A DNA stretch of 64,000 bases, from assembly GCA_963691705.1 (NCBI GenBank), contig OY829541.1, positions 67,551,189-67,615,188 of the forward strand, written 5' to 3'. The position numbers and the translations under genes were made by a program. How positions within the stretch are numbered: the first letter of the stretch is position 1; each line of letters opens with the position of its first letter. The notes beneath the pieces are model-generated. The model was not told the DNA's origin. It saw only the letters and a list, made by a program, of their open reading frames with translations, and made no database searches. This document shows positions 51,490 through 63,100 of the stretch, one piece after another. The stretch comes from Viola odorata. Taxonomy: Eukaryota > Streptophyta > Magnoliopsida > Malpighiales > Violaceae.

Positions 51490-52400
51490 AACTTCAAGTT
51501 CAAAGCCTCTTCTTGTTGCAAGCTGATGAATCTTCTACCCTTCTAATTCACAACCGACAGCACACGCTTGCAATGCACTAACCGAAGTAACTGCATTAGG
51601 CTCATACCCCTTCGCAATCATTTCTCTGAAAACAACCAATGCTTCAACCACATTCCCATTATGAGCATAAGAAGAAACCAATGAGCTCAATGATTAACAT
51701 CCCTCTCTTTCATCAACCTAAACAAATTATTAGCAACTCTAACATAGCCCGTCTTTGCATACAAATCACTCTCAAAACCCTTCCTGATCACAAAACCATG
51801 CGCACCACTTCCAAGCTTAGCATTCAGCATCTGAGCACAAGCTGAAACTAAGCTAACAAGCGTTACTGTTGTTGCAGTAATGTTCCCCTTCACCTCCATT
51901 TCACAGAAAACACCAATGCCTCCTCACTCCTCAGGACAACCATACCGGGTAACCATTGAAGTCCAGAAAACAACATCTGGTTCACGACACTCATCAAACA
52001 CCTTCAAAGCATCGTCCATTTTCACACATTTCGAATAGAGCTCAATCAATGCAGCACCCATAAACATGTCCAATCCAATAGATTTATTCCTTTTTAAGTT
52101 TTAATAAAACCATGAACCATTTTACCATAACTAACCGCGCTTAGCTCAGCAGAGGCCTTCAAAACAATAGATAATGTATCCTCCCACTGTTTATCTCTAC
52201 AATAGCTTCTATAGATGGACCGTTCTGTGAGGCGTTTCTTCGAACAGTTTGCGCGCATGGGTGACGGAAGTGTGCTTCGCAAATAAAAAGAGGAGCTTTG
52301 TGACGAGAAAAACTGTCATGGACAAAGCCAATGAGGGCATGAAGTTGTGTTGGTGACTTTGCTTCATGCACCAACGCAAACAGATTTACAAGCACTTCTG
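51490..52400 (-). pseudogene. Degenerate pentatricopeptide repeat (PPR) gene
   Basis: The minus strand reads, in order but in shifting frames: LLVNLFALVHEAKSPTQLHA (typical PPR-E/DYW N terminus), WEDTLSIVLKASAELSAVSYGK then VHGFIKT, GAALIELYSKC with MDDALKVFDE, PDVVFWTSMV, VTLVSLVSACAQ, GSGAHGFVIRKGFESDLYAK and VANNLFRLMKERDV. These are PLS-type PPR motifs. Several stops and frame changes and the lack of a C-terminal half show it is dead. PPR proteins of this class act in organelle RNA editing or processing. Confidence 0.85.
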
Positions 52401-53544
52401 TTAGGCTTCAATTGCCACAACTCTTGTTGTATGAGTTTTCGCCATTGTTCTCTGTAAAATCTCCCTCTCGAAGACGCTCACCGCACCAATTGTTGGACTC
52501 CTTCTTGGATGGAGCCAACTCTGCAACAGAATACCGTTGCAGATGCGAAGATTACGGAAGAAGACGAACTGTTTTGGTGAGACAGAGAGGGTAACACGTC
52601 TTTGGTATTGAATAAGGGAATGAATGGATCTGTTACTACCTCAACGTCTATTAATAGAACGACACTTCGTCCTTAAGCTAGACTATCTATGCTAATGGGC
52701 TTGGCCCGACCTTACAGCCCATTTATTCTATTAAAACAGATTTACAAGTCCAAAATGGAATAACAGTTTCCCTTTTTGACATGCATGTAAGATAGAAAAG
52801 TTTTAGAAGAGAGAGAGAACAGAGTTTTAGTGGGCCAGCCCAATATTAAATGAAAAGTTTGAGAAGGAAAACAAGAGATGGGCTTAGGGGAGAAGAATAA
52901 CTAAAGTTGCAAATAGTAGGTTCCCAACTGAGTTAAGACTTTCGTGATTAGAATTTTGTTATTTTAAAGAATTTTACCCCACTCGAATTGAAAGTAATAA
53001 AAATTTAATATAATAATCTAATATCGGACGGTCTTGGTAAAAGAAAGTTGCAAATAATAATTAAATTTTTTTTAGTTGTTATCATTTTTTTTTATAAGCG
53101 CTTCTAGTATTAAAAAGTTGTGAGAGGTTTGACACTCTTATTTCTTCAGTAAAAGATAAAAGATTACAGGTTCGATCTTGTATATGAAAAAATTACCTTT
53201 TTGGAGGACTTTATCTCTTAATGAATCAATCTGGTGTAAAAATAATTAATCATAACCAAACGAACTAATACTTGTGATTCATACCTAAAAACTCTTTTTG
53301 AGTATTATTAAGATAAGAGAATTTTTCATTAAAACTATCATTTTAGGTTTAGGGTGAAAAGTTTGGGGAGCTCAGGTTCTAAGAGGTTATTTCTCTAACA
53401 TAACATAGTTAACTCAAGTTTAAAGGTACATATTTCTCACCACTGAATCACGATCGAATTTGCAAATGGTATTTGTTAGAGAGAGATACAAGTGAAGAAC
53501 ATTAAAACATGGAAGGCAACAATTCAACGCAAACAGTAGATGGT
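52401..53544. other. Spacer without recognised genes
   Basis: The first 200 bases may be the old promoter or 5' part of the PPR pseudogene. The rest is AT-rich with no coding signal. Confidence 0.4.
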
Positions 53545-53958
53545 GGCAGTCTCCGACGAAGCAACAATGTTTTCGAGCAGCGCCATTGCCTCCTCAACCA
53601 ACTCTGATGATTTTTCATCTCGGTCGATCTGTCGAAGCAAGGTAAGAACTATACCAGAGGACTTAGTTGATGGAATAGTCTGATGACAAGTTGAAAGATT
53701 GTGGAGGGTAGCAAGAGCATCAAGCTTGACTTGCAGGCTAATGCTGTTTGTGTTTTCCTGATTCAGATTGTCTCGGTCCAGGATTAATTATGACCCCTGA
53801 TCTCACAATTCGAATCTTATTCCTGCAGAACATTAATTACCAAATGAAGCATTTGTTATTTTCATTCTCGGTTATCAAAGATGTTTGTATAACAAATGAG
53901 CATGGCCCCTGAAACAACAATGCCACACCAAAGATTCTGCAGCAGGGTTGTTTTCTTT
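53545..53958 (-). pseudogene. Internally deleted partial copy of the ARM-repeat gene
   Basis: The sequence is nearly identical to about 38390-38940: it matches part of exon 2 (GGCAGTCTCCGACGAAGC onward), skips the source segment from about 38629 to 38769, then resumes at TATGACCCCTGATCTCACAA and continues through the exon-2 acceptor and about 140 bases of the intron. It includes a few point changes. The copy ends at TTGTTTTCTTT, where the sequence switches to aspartic-protease flanking DNA. It cannot encode a protein. Confidence 0.88.
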
Positions 53959-55822
53959 GGTGGGGCGGGCAGGCATAGATGTCTTATTAATGGGCATAAA
54001 TATGATAAACAGTGAAACAAAACAACCACTAAGGTAGACCTAGAACAGTAATACGTACTTAATTATAACACAAGAATTATAATTTATTTGTGATTAATTA
54101 GTGCATAAAATTATAAATTAGAACATAATTTAACATTAAGTACTTCATTTTTTATTATTCTTATCCCCTGCTCATGTGTATACTGCACAAAACACAAAAG
54201 AAAAAGAAAAAGAAAAATACCTCGAGCGGAAGGTTTGCAGGTTTTTGGTGGGAAGAGAGAGAGGTGAGTTGAATGTAGGGATGACAATGGGTACCCATAC
54301 CCGCATACCCACCCATAATCATACTCGCAATTACCCGTTCAAACGGATAATTGCGGGTATGGTTTGGGTATGGGTAATACCCGCATTTATAATTGCGAGT
54401 ATAATTGGGTATGATACCCGCAAAATACCCGCATTTTTTTCAATTTCCTTAAAAAAAAAAAATTAGTTTTGTCTCTCTCCTCTTTCCTCTCTCTCATCTT
54501 TTTAATTTTTCTTTCGTAATAAAAACTCAATATTTTTGCTTAATACTTTGAACAAAATAAATTAAAAATTATAAAAATATAATATTTATCTTAAGATGAG
54601 TAATTAGACATCCACTTTTCATTTTTTTTTTAATTTTTTTATAAATGGGTTTTACGGAATATGATGCTATAAAAAAATAATATAAATAAAATACAATTAT
54701 AGTAAATTTTTACTTAATTATAAAAAAATAAAAAATTTGGTGAAATAATTTTATTAAGTTAAATAATAAATAAGTAAGTATAATTGGATATCCATTACAT
54801 ACCCAATTGAGTATTTAGTATATTGGGTATGGATAATAATGGATATTTAGTTGCGGGTATGAGTTGGATATTTACCCATATCCGTCCATACCCGCTTTAA
54901 CATACTCATACCCGTCCATACCCGCCCAATTGCTATCCCTAGTTGAATGGTATGCGTGTGGCTTTCTTCTGCAAGTTTTCTGCTTTCAAATGCATATCCT
55001 TCCTTTGAAATAGAGAGGATAGCGAATAGGAACAGAAAGCAAGAAGAGTACATCATCAAGTGGAGGAAATGGGAGGAAGTGGACCTACCTTTTCCCAATT
55101 CTGTATCACTTGGCTATCAATCTTAGCTATATTTATAAGCTATATGTTGGGATTTTCTTTTAGGCCCGAGCCATAAATATCACCGTGTCCACTGCGCTAA
55201 AACTAATCTTGATTAGGAAATTGACAAATTGGAGACTGACACGCATTCATGGGTGTTAGGCCTTTCGAGCTTGGAATTGACTTGGAATCTATGGACTTGA
55301 CTTGTAGTCTTGTACTAGTACAAAAGAGCTCCATAATTGTTAGTAAAAAAACGAAATTATCGTAGCAGTAAAAACGCTACTACCATATCAGTAATTTTTG
55401 GTTGAGAAAGATTTCAAAATTATATCATTTCTACACGACAATAATTAATTAATTAATTAGTTGTAAATTTATGTTTAAAAATTCGCTCCAATAATACTTT
55501 TTATTTATTTATTTTAGTTGAAACCATCTAATAATTTGGTAATTATATTAAGTAACGAATATTCAAATTCGAATAATACTTGCTCTTATTAATAACTTTC
55601 ATTGACTCAAATGAGATATCATTTCTGGTAAAATGGCAAGTACTAGTCTACAATGATAATTTGATATAAAAGGAGTTGAAGTTGTCTAAGAGTATTAAAA
55701 CATCAATCAATTAGTATCTTCTTCTTTTTTATGTCTCTCTTTATTCTCTTTAATAATTTTATTCCTTGGACCGGATAAGGGAGAATGATGAGGCCAGTCT
55801 GATTTCTTACTCAAGGGTAAGG
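53951..55822 (-). repeat. Segmental duplication of the aspartic protease 5' region (exon 1 and promoter), broken by a hAT element
   Basis: Matches 62794-63960 in the same orientation, once the inserted element at 54276-54941 is left out: part of intron 1, exon 1, leader and promoter. The exon-1 copy starts at the ATG at 55056 (MMYSSCFLFLFAILSISKEG) and is interrupted after EESHTHTIQ by the hAT element; its remaining bases lie at 54226-54267. A two-base length difference after the insertion also shifts frame, so this exon is dead. No protease exons 2-3 follow on this strand. Confidence 0.85.
54276..54941. mobile_element. Non-autonomous hAT element, 666 bp, with 8-bp target duplication
   Basis: Ends are TAGGGATGACAATGGGTACC on the left and, reverse complemented, TAGGGATAGCAATTGGGCGG on the right. 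The flanks carry a perfect 8-bp repeat GTTGAATG at 54268-54275 and 54942-54949, and the undisturbed site (GAGTTGAATGG) is present in the paralogous copy near 63217. The subterminal regions are rich in TACCCGC/GCGGGTA motifs in both orientations; the core is AT-rich. No transposase is encoded. Confidence 0.93.
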
Positions 55823-56009
55823 GAAGTACTTGATAACATTTCCCAGGTTTCACTTCACTCTAATTCTTTTAACCTGAGCACTTAATCCTTGCCGATATGA
55901 CGTGAATCAGATTGATAACAACCCAAAGACTTGAAAAAAGAACAACTTTGTGCATGGGGTGAAGATCCGTGCGCCAAGTGGAACTGGGTAGGGCATACAG
56001 TTAACATGA
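55823..56009. other. Breakpoint region upstream of the truncated protease
   Basis: The match to the protease promoter copy fades here and the second protease begins at about 56010. In between, a short stretch (55931-56009) is open but not recognisable as protease sequence. Confidence 0.4.
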
Positions 56010-56822
56010 TTCATGACTTGCAAAGAGATGGATTACAAAGACGAATCCTATTCAAAAGGGTCTTATATCAAAGACACCCTCTCTTTAGCACCCAAAGGTG
56101 CCCTAGAGGGCTTTGTCTTTGGGTGCGCGCAAACGATTTATGGCAGTTTTGGTAAAGCAGATGGGTTGTTAGGCATTGGACGAGGAAGTAATTCTCTAAT
56201 GGCTCAATCTGACCCCCAATATTTCAGCACCTTCTGTTATTGTCTTCCAGCAATGCAGAGCTCAACCGGATTCTTGGTATTCGGGGTTCAGGCATTCGAA
56301 ACTTGCCAACCCGATACTAACCAGATGATATCTCTTGATGTTAGCACAGAACAAGAAAAGTATACCAGTTATTATGTCCACCTTCTCGGCATATCAATTG
56401 GGCAGCAAAGAATAGACATTCCTTCTTCATCACAGACCATTATCGATTCAGGAACTCCAATTAGTCATTTAACTCCTTCGGTTTACTCTGCCCTCAGCTC
56501 TGCATTTCGAGAAATCATGTCAGGGTATACTCCCGCTCCTCGGACAGAGGTGTTCGACGTGTGCTATTATAACCTGGGTGATCAAAGCAACTGGACTCCA
56601 CCTAAAATGATGCTGCATTTTGAGAACTCAATTGATGTGAATTTAGACCCATCTGCAGTCACGTCTTCGGAGAATGATTCTCGAGTTTGCTTGCCGTTTA
56701 TTGGGAATGAGGATAAGGATGATGTGAACATCATTGGCAACCAACAACACCGAGAGCTGCAGGTTTTTTACGATATTGGTAATAGAAAGCTCGCATTCGG
56801 TCCTGGCGGTTGCACAACTTGA
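56010..56822 (+). pseudogene. 5'-truncated aspartic protease (C-terminal domain only)
   Basis: An open frame in nepenthesin-type aspartic protease style: CKEMDYKDESYSKGSYIKDT (the conserved Y.D.S...G segment), then LEGFVFGCAQ, LLGIGRGSNSL, YCLPAMQSSTGFLVFG, YYVHLLGISIGQQRI, the second catalytic motif IIDSGTPISHL, SVYSALSSAFREIM, NIIGNQQHRELQVFYDIGN and the end GPGGCTT. The N-terminal domain with the first catalytic DTGS motif, the prodomain and the signal peptide are missing, and nothing matching them lies upstream. It is clearly divergent from the protease at 57178-63333 and converges on it. With one catalytic Asp it should be inactive; its intact frame for about 270 codons suggests recent loss. 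Confidence 0.82.
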
Positions 56823-57177
56823 ACCCGACTAGTTTGCTCTGCCGATCTGCTTCAACTTGCTAATACTATCACTGTCTATTGGCATTGCATATAAAACCCC
56901 ATCAACATAATAGGAGGAAGTCATCAGTATACAGAAAAACTAAGTTTCTTTTCATTCCCAAATTCACTGTTCTCGTTTTTTTTCCTGATAGGATACAAAT
57001 AAGTTGCAAACACTATGTATGTGATTTCATCACTTTCAATCTATATACATCACATCATTTGTTTTGTTATTCAGACACCAATAATGCATATTTAGATTCC
57101 CCTAATTTGTAATCACATGATCCTTCCTAACTTAGAAGATTATCTTCTTCATTAGGTGATCATTAATCTAATTGAGT
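56823..57177. other. Spacer between two convergent protease 3' ends
   Basis: Shared 3' region of the truncated protease (+) and the protease gene (-). No coding signal. Confidence 0.4.
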
Positions 57178-60100
57178 TTAGCTACAACCCCCTTTTGCAA
57201 ACCCTACCTTCCCTCCAGCAACATCATAAACTACCTCAAAAGTTTGCTGCTGCACATTCCCGAAAATCGCGAAATCGGTCGGATCACTGTTACCGGCAAC
57301 CGCCAAACACACTTGCGTCGACTTGTTCACATAAAAGATTCCGGCCACATCCAGATCCACTTCCACACCGCCGCTGAAGAAGAAACTTATTTTAGGCACT
57401 GCAAATGCTTTGAATTTGCTCAGATCATAGCAAGTGTCGAGTATAGACAGCGCTGGCGCGCTAGGATACATTGACATCCCTTTCCTGAACGCCGATTTGA
57501 GCGCGGAATACGCTGCTGGTGGCAGTCGAGTGATGACGGTGCCGGAATCAATAATTGCTCCGGCGGTTGAGAAGGTAGATGCGGAGATCGATAGCTTTTG
57601 GTTGCCAACGCTAATTGCGGTCAAATCAAGGCCGTAGAAGGATGAGCCAGCAGAGGATGCGGAGAGGGGCGTGAATTTAGCTGCGCTGGAGTTGGAGCTG
57701 CCGAAATTGAGGAACCCGTTTGAGTTAGCGGAGGAGGGGAGGCAATAGGAAAAGAGTTTGTTGTATTTAGCGGCGGTTTGAGAGACGAAAGAGATTTTAT
57801 CTCTGCCTAAACCGAGTAAACCGGCGGCACCGCCAAATAAGCCTTGGTTATTTTCGCCGCAGCCGAAATAAAAGTTGTCGAAATAGTCTGTTGGGGTTAT
57901 GGTGAGCCTTTCGCTACCGAAGAAACCGGCTGAGAATGAAGAGTCACCGTATTGAATCCCGTAAACGCATGTTGTGGAAGAGCATCGAGGGGAGTTGCCT
58001 GTGTCGCACATTTTCTTATTTCGGAAAGGTAATTTCCACTAAAGTTTTTTTTTGAAAGAGACTCATCTATGCGATAATGCAAAAATTGGTACCTGTACAA
58101 TGATTGTTTGATTGATTTCATACCTCAGGTCTAATTTACTTTTAAAAGATACCTGTACATTAACAAAACGTCACATTTGGTACCTCGACCTAACGTCGTC
58201 CAACTTTCACCGTTAAGTGTCCTACGTGGCATGCCACGTCAGGCATCTCGGACTCTCACTCGCCTAACTTAACTCTTTATCAAGATATTTTCCACAAATT
58301 ACAGATGGTTCATAACGACAACTCAAGATTTTACTTTCATTGATTCCAAGTAATATATACAGCATCACAAATTCACTTCTACATTTACTACAATAAGTAA
58401 CAGACCTATTAGGGAGATTGTAATTTACAACTTCCAAAACTTGTATATATACAATCTATTAATCGACTAGGCCTAGCGAAGGAGAATGTTGGGCATACCG
58501 ATTAACCTTGAAGAGTACTCCCCTAAATCTGCCAACCGACTCACTACCGTCCGCTACCAACTGAAAAAATATGGTTAATACGAGAGGATGAGTTACCACA
58601 ACTCAGTAAATAAATAATACAAGATATAAACAAGCATATACACGCAATCATTCACATTCTCTGTATTTCCTACATATAATTTAATATAATTATATCAATA
58701 TCCAAATACTATAATTCATACACTCATCACAATACAGTTAATCTATCAAGGCACAATCAACTCATATTCAGACCGTGATCTCATCACGTGCCAACACCAT
58801 AGTCCCTGAAGGCTAGGACATGAGAATTTCTCAATCATTCTCAATCATTCTTAATCGTTTTCAACAATTCTCAACAGACCGAAGTGCTGGCCAAGCCACT
58901 TCGTGCTACCGCCATAACCTCCGGCTAGCTAAGGTATACAAACCATGTGCACATGTACTAACACCACCCCTGTTAGTTAGGGTCATAACCAACATCATAT
59001 ACCATCTTCCATCACCAATTAATATCACCAAGCATATTCACAGCCATAACACAAAACATACAGCCATAACATAATTCATACGCATGCAATACTATCATGC
59101 AGTTTATACTTTGCATTATTCACTCACTGTTGTATATACACAGCAAAATTCACTTCACATGCCCCGCTCACTCTGCTGTAGGATCTGTCTACTTCACACC
59201 TAACACCATTTAAATAACTTACAAGTTATTTACACAATAATTAAATCAATTTCAGACCTGTACAATTATTTTAAAAGACCAGCACAATTTCTCATCCCTT
59301 CTTTTCCTGTTTCTTTTCAATTCAACTCTTTTCTTGCAACAAATTAATTAATTAAAACACATATATTTATCCAAAATATTACACATTTAAAATTATAAAT
59401 AGTTTTCCCAAAACTGATCCTGCTGTAGGGACTAATCTGCAAGCGCTTAAACATTTAGGACTAAACTTCACCATCTTCATAACTGTAGGGCTGAACCGTA
59501 ATAAATTTTCTGCCACTGTTTTTTCCAGAAATTTCAGACTAATTCCTACATCACATACATACCACAACATCTAATTTATCACTTAATTAGTTTCATACTC
59601 ATTTTTCCCATGAATTTCAAAATTAAAACTACTAAGGTTAAATCCCTAATCCACACGTCACTAAACCCAAACCCATTAATTAAAACTCATTTGGTTATCA
59701 TTCAACACCATTACTTAACATTTATATTCATTTACATTCAAGATTTTACCAACAAACTCATTCACCCAATTGCTCCCGTACACCCAAATAACCCTAGCAT
59801 ATTCCATAACTCTTAATTGAAAAAAAATCCATATAAATATTAAACACAAGGAATATACTTACTAGTTTTCTTCAAGCTAAATCAATGGCAGCACCCCCTT
59901 TTTTTTTTTTACTTCCTCTCTTTCCCGTTCTCACTTCCCTTTCTCTCTTATTATTTCCCTTCTTTCCTTTCCCTATCTTTCCTTTACTTTTTCCCGTACT
60001 CACTCTCTTTCTTTTCTTATCCTCTCTCTCTCTTTCCATGACACATGTTCTTTCCTTTCCTTATTTTTATTTCTTACCTGAACCTTTTCTTTTCTTTTTT

Positions 60101-63100
60101 TCCAATTCTTTTTATTAGTTCATTATAATTATAGAAAGCACTAATTTATACGAACCCAATACAATTTCTAACTCTTTTCTAATCGGACTAGTACTCGTCT
60201 AGCTAACTAAAATAAATCAAAGTTAAAATTTCTAGAGGTCTCACATTCTCCCCACCTTAAGAAATTCGGTTCCCGAATTTAAGTTATACTTACTGTGGTT
60301 TTGACGTGGCGTGCCACGTAGGACAGATCCGACCCGTTTCTTTTCCCGCGGGTTGGATAGTTGGGTTTCCAACCCGCTATGAAACGACGTCGTTTTGGCC
60401 ATGTATGAACGACACGTCGTTCAGGATTAAGGTGAACGACGCGTCGTTCATATTAAGCTTTAAAATGCTCAAGGAATTCCGAGAATCGAACTCAGAATGT
60501 CTCGCACCCTACGCGAGAAGCGTACTACTAGACCAAATGGTCTTGATGTGTTATAATTGATTGCTGGAAAACTATATTCCTTCAACACCCTTCCCATTGC
60601 CGCACCCTTTCCTCAGTTCTCAACCCTAGACCTCCCCACCTTTCTCTCACTTCTCTTCGATTTGGTGAGTAGTTTTTGATGTTCATCTCTTAAAATTTTC
60701 AAAAAAAATTGTAAAAAATAAAAAATTAATAATTTAATTAATCTAAAAATTTAGAAAAAATGTAAAAATTCTAAAAAGATGTAAAAAAATCCAAAAATAA
60801 TTTAATTAATCTAAAAATTCAGAAAAATGTAATAATTCCAAAAAAATGTACAAATTCCAAAAAAAATATACAAATTCCCAAAAAAAATATAAAAATTCCC
60901 AAAAAAATTAAATATCTACAATTAATTTTTTTTTGCAATTTTTTGGATTTTTAGATTAATTAATTTTATTTTGGAATTTTAACATCTTTCTGAATTTTTA
61001 GATTATTTCTAAATTTTACAATTTTTTATAGATTTTTTACCTTTTTAACATTTTTTTGGAGTTATTACATTTTTTGATTTTTTTTGGAATTTGTACAACT
61101 TTTTTGGATTTTTAGATTAATTAATTATTTGTTAGAATTTTAACATTTTTTTTGAAATTTGTACATTTTTTTTTGAAATTATTACATTTTTTGGAAATTT
61201 TCAATATTTTCTAGAGTTTTAGATTAATTAAATTATTTTTGTGAATTTTTACATATTTTTTGATTTTTTAATTTGATTATATTATTTTGGAGTAGGGCTA
61301 TGGAGTAATATATTATTTCAGAAATCAATAATAACATATCAAGAGCATTTGGTCTAGTGGTATGCTTCTCGCATAGGGTGCGAGAGGTCCTAAGTTCGAT
61401 TCTCGGAATTCCCTTGATGGGAGCATTTTAAAGCTTAATATGAACGTCGTTCACCCTAATCCTGAACGACATGACCAAAATGACGTCATTTCATACCGGG
61501 TTGGAAACCCAATTATCCAACCCGCGGGAAAAGAAACGGGTCGGATCTGTTCTACGTGGCACGCCATGTCAGGCGTGCCACGTAGGACACTTAACGGTGA
61601 AAGTTGGACGTAATGTACAAGTATCTTTTAAAAGCAAATTAGACCTGAGGTATGAAATCAATCAAACAATCATTGTACAAGTAATAATTTTTGCATTATC
61701 CCACTCATCTATTAACCATTAGTCCCTTTTTTTAAAAAAATTGCAATTCAAAATAGTCGACGTTGATCAAATAATAAAAAATAAAAAATAATTACAACAC
61801 TTATGAAATCAGCTAAATTAGCGACAATAGTTAATTACCTGTTGCGGAAACGAGTGAGTTGCAAAGTGTGGAGCTGCAAGATATGTTGGTGTATGTTGAT
61901 GACTGGGTGGGATCGAATGTTGGTTCCTTTTGTTTGTAACAGGATCCGACGCAAGGCTGACATTGTGTCCATGTCAGATCACTTCCGGTATCAAAGATGA
62001 GAGTGAGATCTTTTTTCGGGCTTCCAAGACCTACGGTGACCACATAATTCCCCGTCCCAACTGTGCTACCATCTTTCGCCGGAATAGTTGTTGAATCTGT
62101 TACCATCACATCGTTGCCTCCGCCGGAGATTTTGGAATACCTTGTGTGAAGGGCATTGACTCTAGCCTCGTCTTGCCGGAGGATCTCATCGATGGTAGGA
62201 GGAGCATTTTGCCTTTCTTGATTGATTAGTTGAGAGCATGGACCGTTCTTGTGAACCACATTCAACGATGCTCCTTTGCTCACCACCACTAAACGTGGAA
62301 AATTAAAATATAAAAAAAAAATACATTTCTTTTTCTTTTTACAAACGAGATGGGCTTATGACAAGGCGTTGGTGGCCCAGCCCATTAATATTGAGGGAAA
62401 TTTTTGGTGGGCTTTTTACCATAATTTAAAATAGTTGGGCTTGAATTATTGCTTAAAGAGAAGTGAGTTGGTCCATAATTCAAAATAGTAATGACAAAAA
62501 ACAGCTAAGCACATGTTATAGAAAAATGATAATACTTTTTAATTAATGTTATTTTCTGGTCATGCACCACACATAAAGGACTAATCAAAGATAAATTGAG
62601 GCAATTGATTTTGATTTCCGGTTTAGAAAATATATGGATAGGGGAATGTCCCGAAATAATCGTTTCTTTTGTACTTACAGATTTGAATTAATCCAATTAT
62701 ATATTCCCTTAAAAAAACAAAAAAAATAACCACCACAAGTCTCCCCTAATTAAATCATTTTGTTTCCCACTAATGGGTCGCTTCCATTTTTGTTTTTCTT
62801 TGGTGGGCCGGGCCGGCATAGATGTCTTATTAATGGACATAAACATGACGAACAATGAAACAAAACAACCAATAAAGATAGGCCTAGAACAATAATACGT
62901 ACGTAATAAAAATATTCACACACACAATTAAGACTCATATTTTCATTTTACATCAAATTTTGCTAAAAATAATCAATTTTAACCTAAAAATTATAATTTA
63001 CAAAGACATAAGTATTTTATGAGTAATGAAGCTGTGAACTTGTGATTAATTAGTGCATAAAATTATAAATTAGAACATAATTTAACATTAAGTACTTCAT

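Larger units (their letters stand above)
58071..61702. mobile_element. Palindromic MULE-type foldback element in intron 2 of the protease gene
   Basis: Ends are GCGATAATGCAAAAATTGGT on the left and, reverse complemented, GGGATAATGCAAAAATTATT on the right. A perfect 10-bp target duplication ACTCATCTAT lies at 58061-58070 and 61703-61712, in the size range for Mutator-like elements. The arms match over hundreds of bases (ATTTCATACCTCAGGTCTAA, CCGTTAAGTGTCCTACGTGG, AACAGATCCGACCCG, GTTGGAAACCC-type motifs, then AAGCTTTAAAATGCTC). They continue into an AT-rich core in which the left half (about 60690-60920) mirrors the right half (about 60940-61260). Without a secondary insertion in the left arm (58245-60301) the element would be about 1.58 kb with arms of about 0.78 kb. 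No transposase is seen. Each arm contains a tRNA-Pro-like sequence. Confidence 0.9.

Noticed and set aside
54176..54466. 96-codon plus-strand frame with THTRIPTHNHTR
   Set aside because: It runs across the hAT element boundary and reads its subterminal repeats.
60471..61414. Functional tRNA-Pro genes
   Set aside because: Anticodon and T loops are good, but acceptor stems are mismatched in both copies and both lie in TIR arms, so they were called tRNA-derived pseudogenes.
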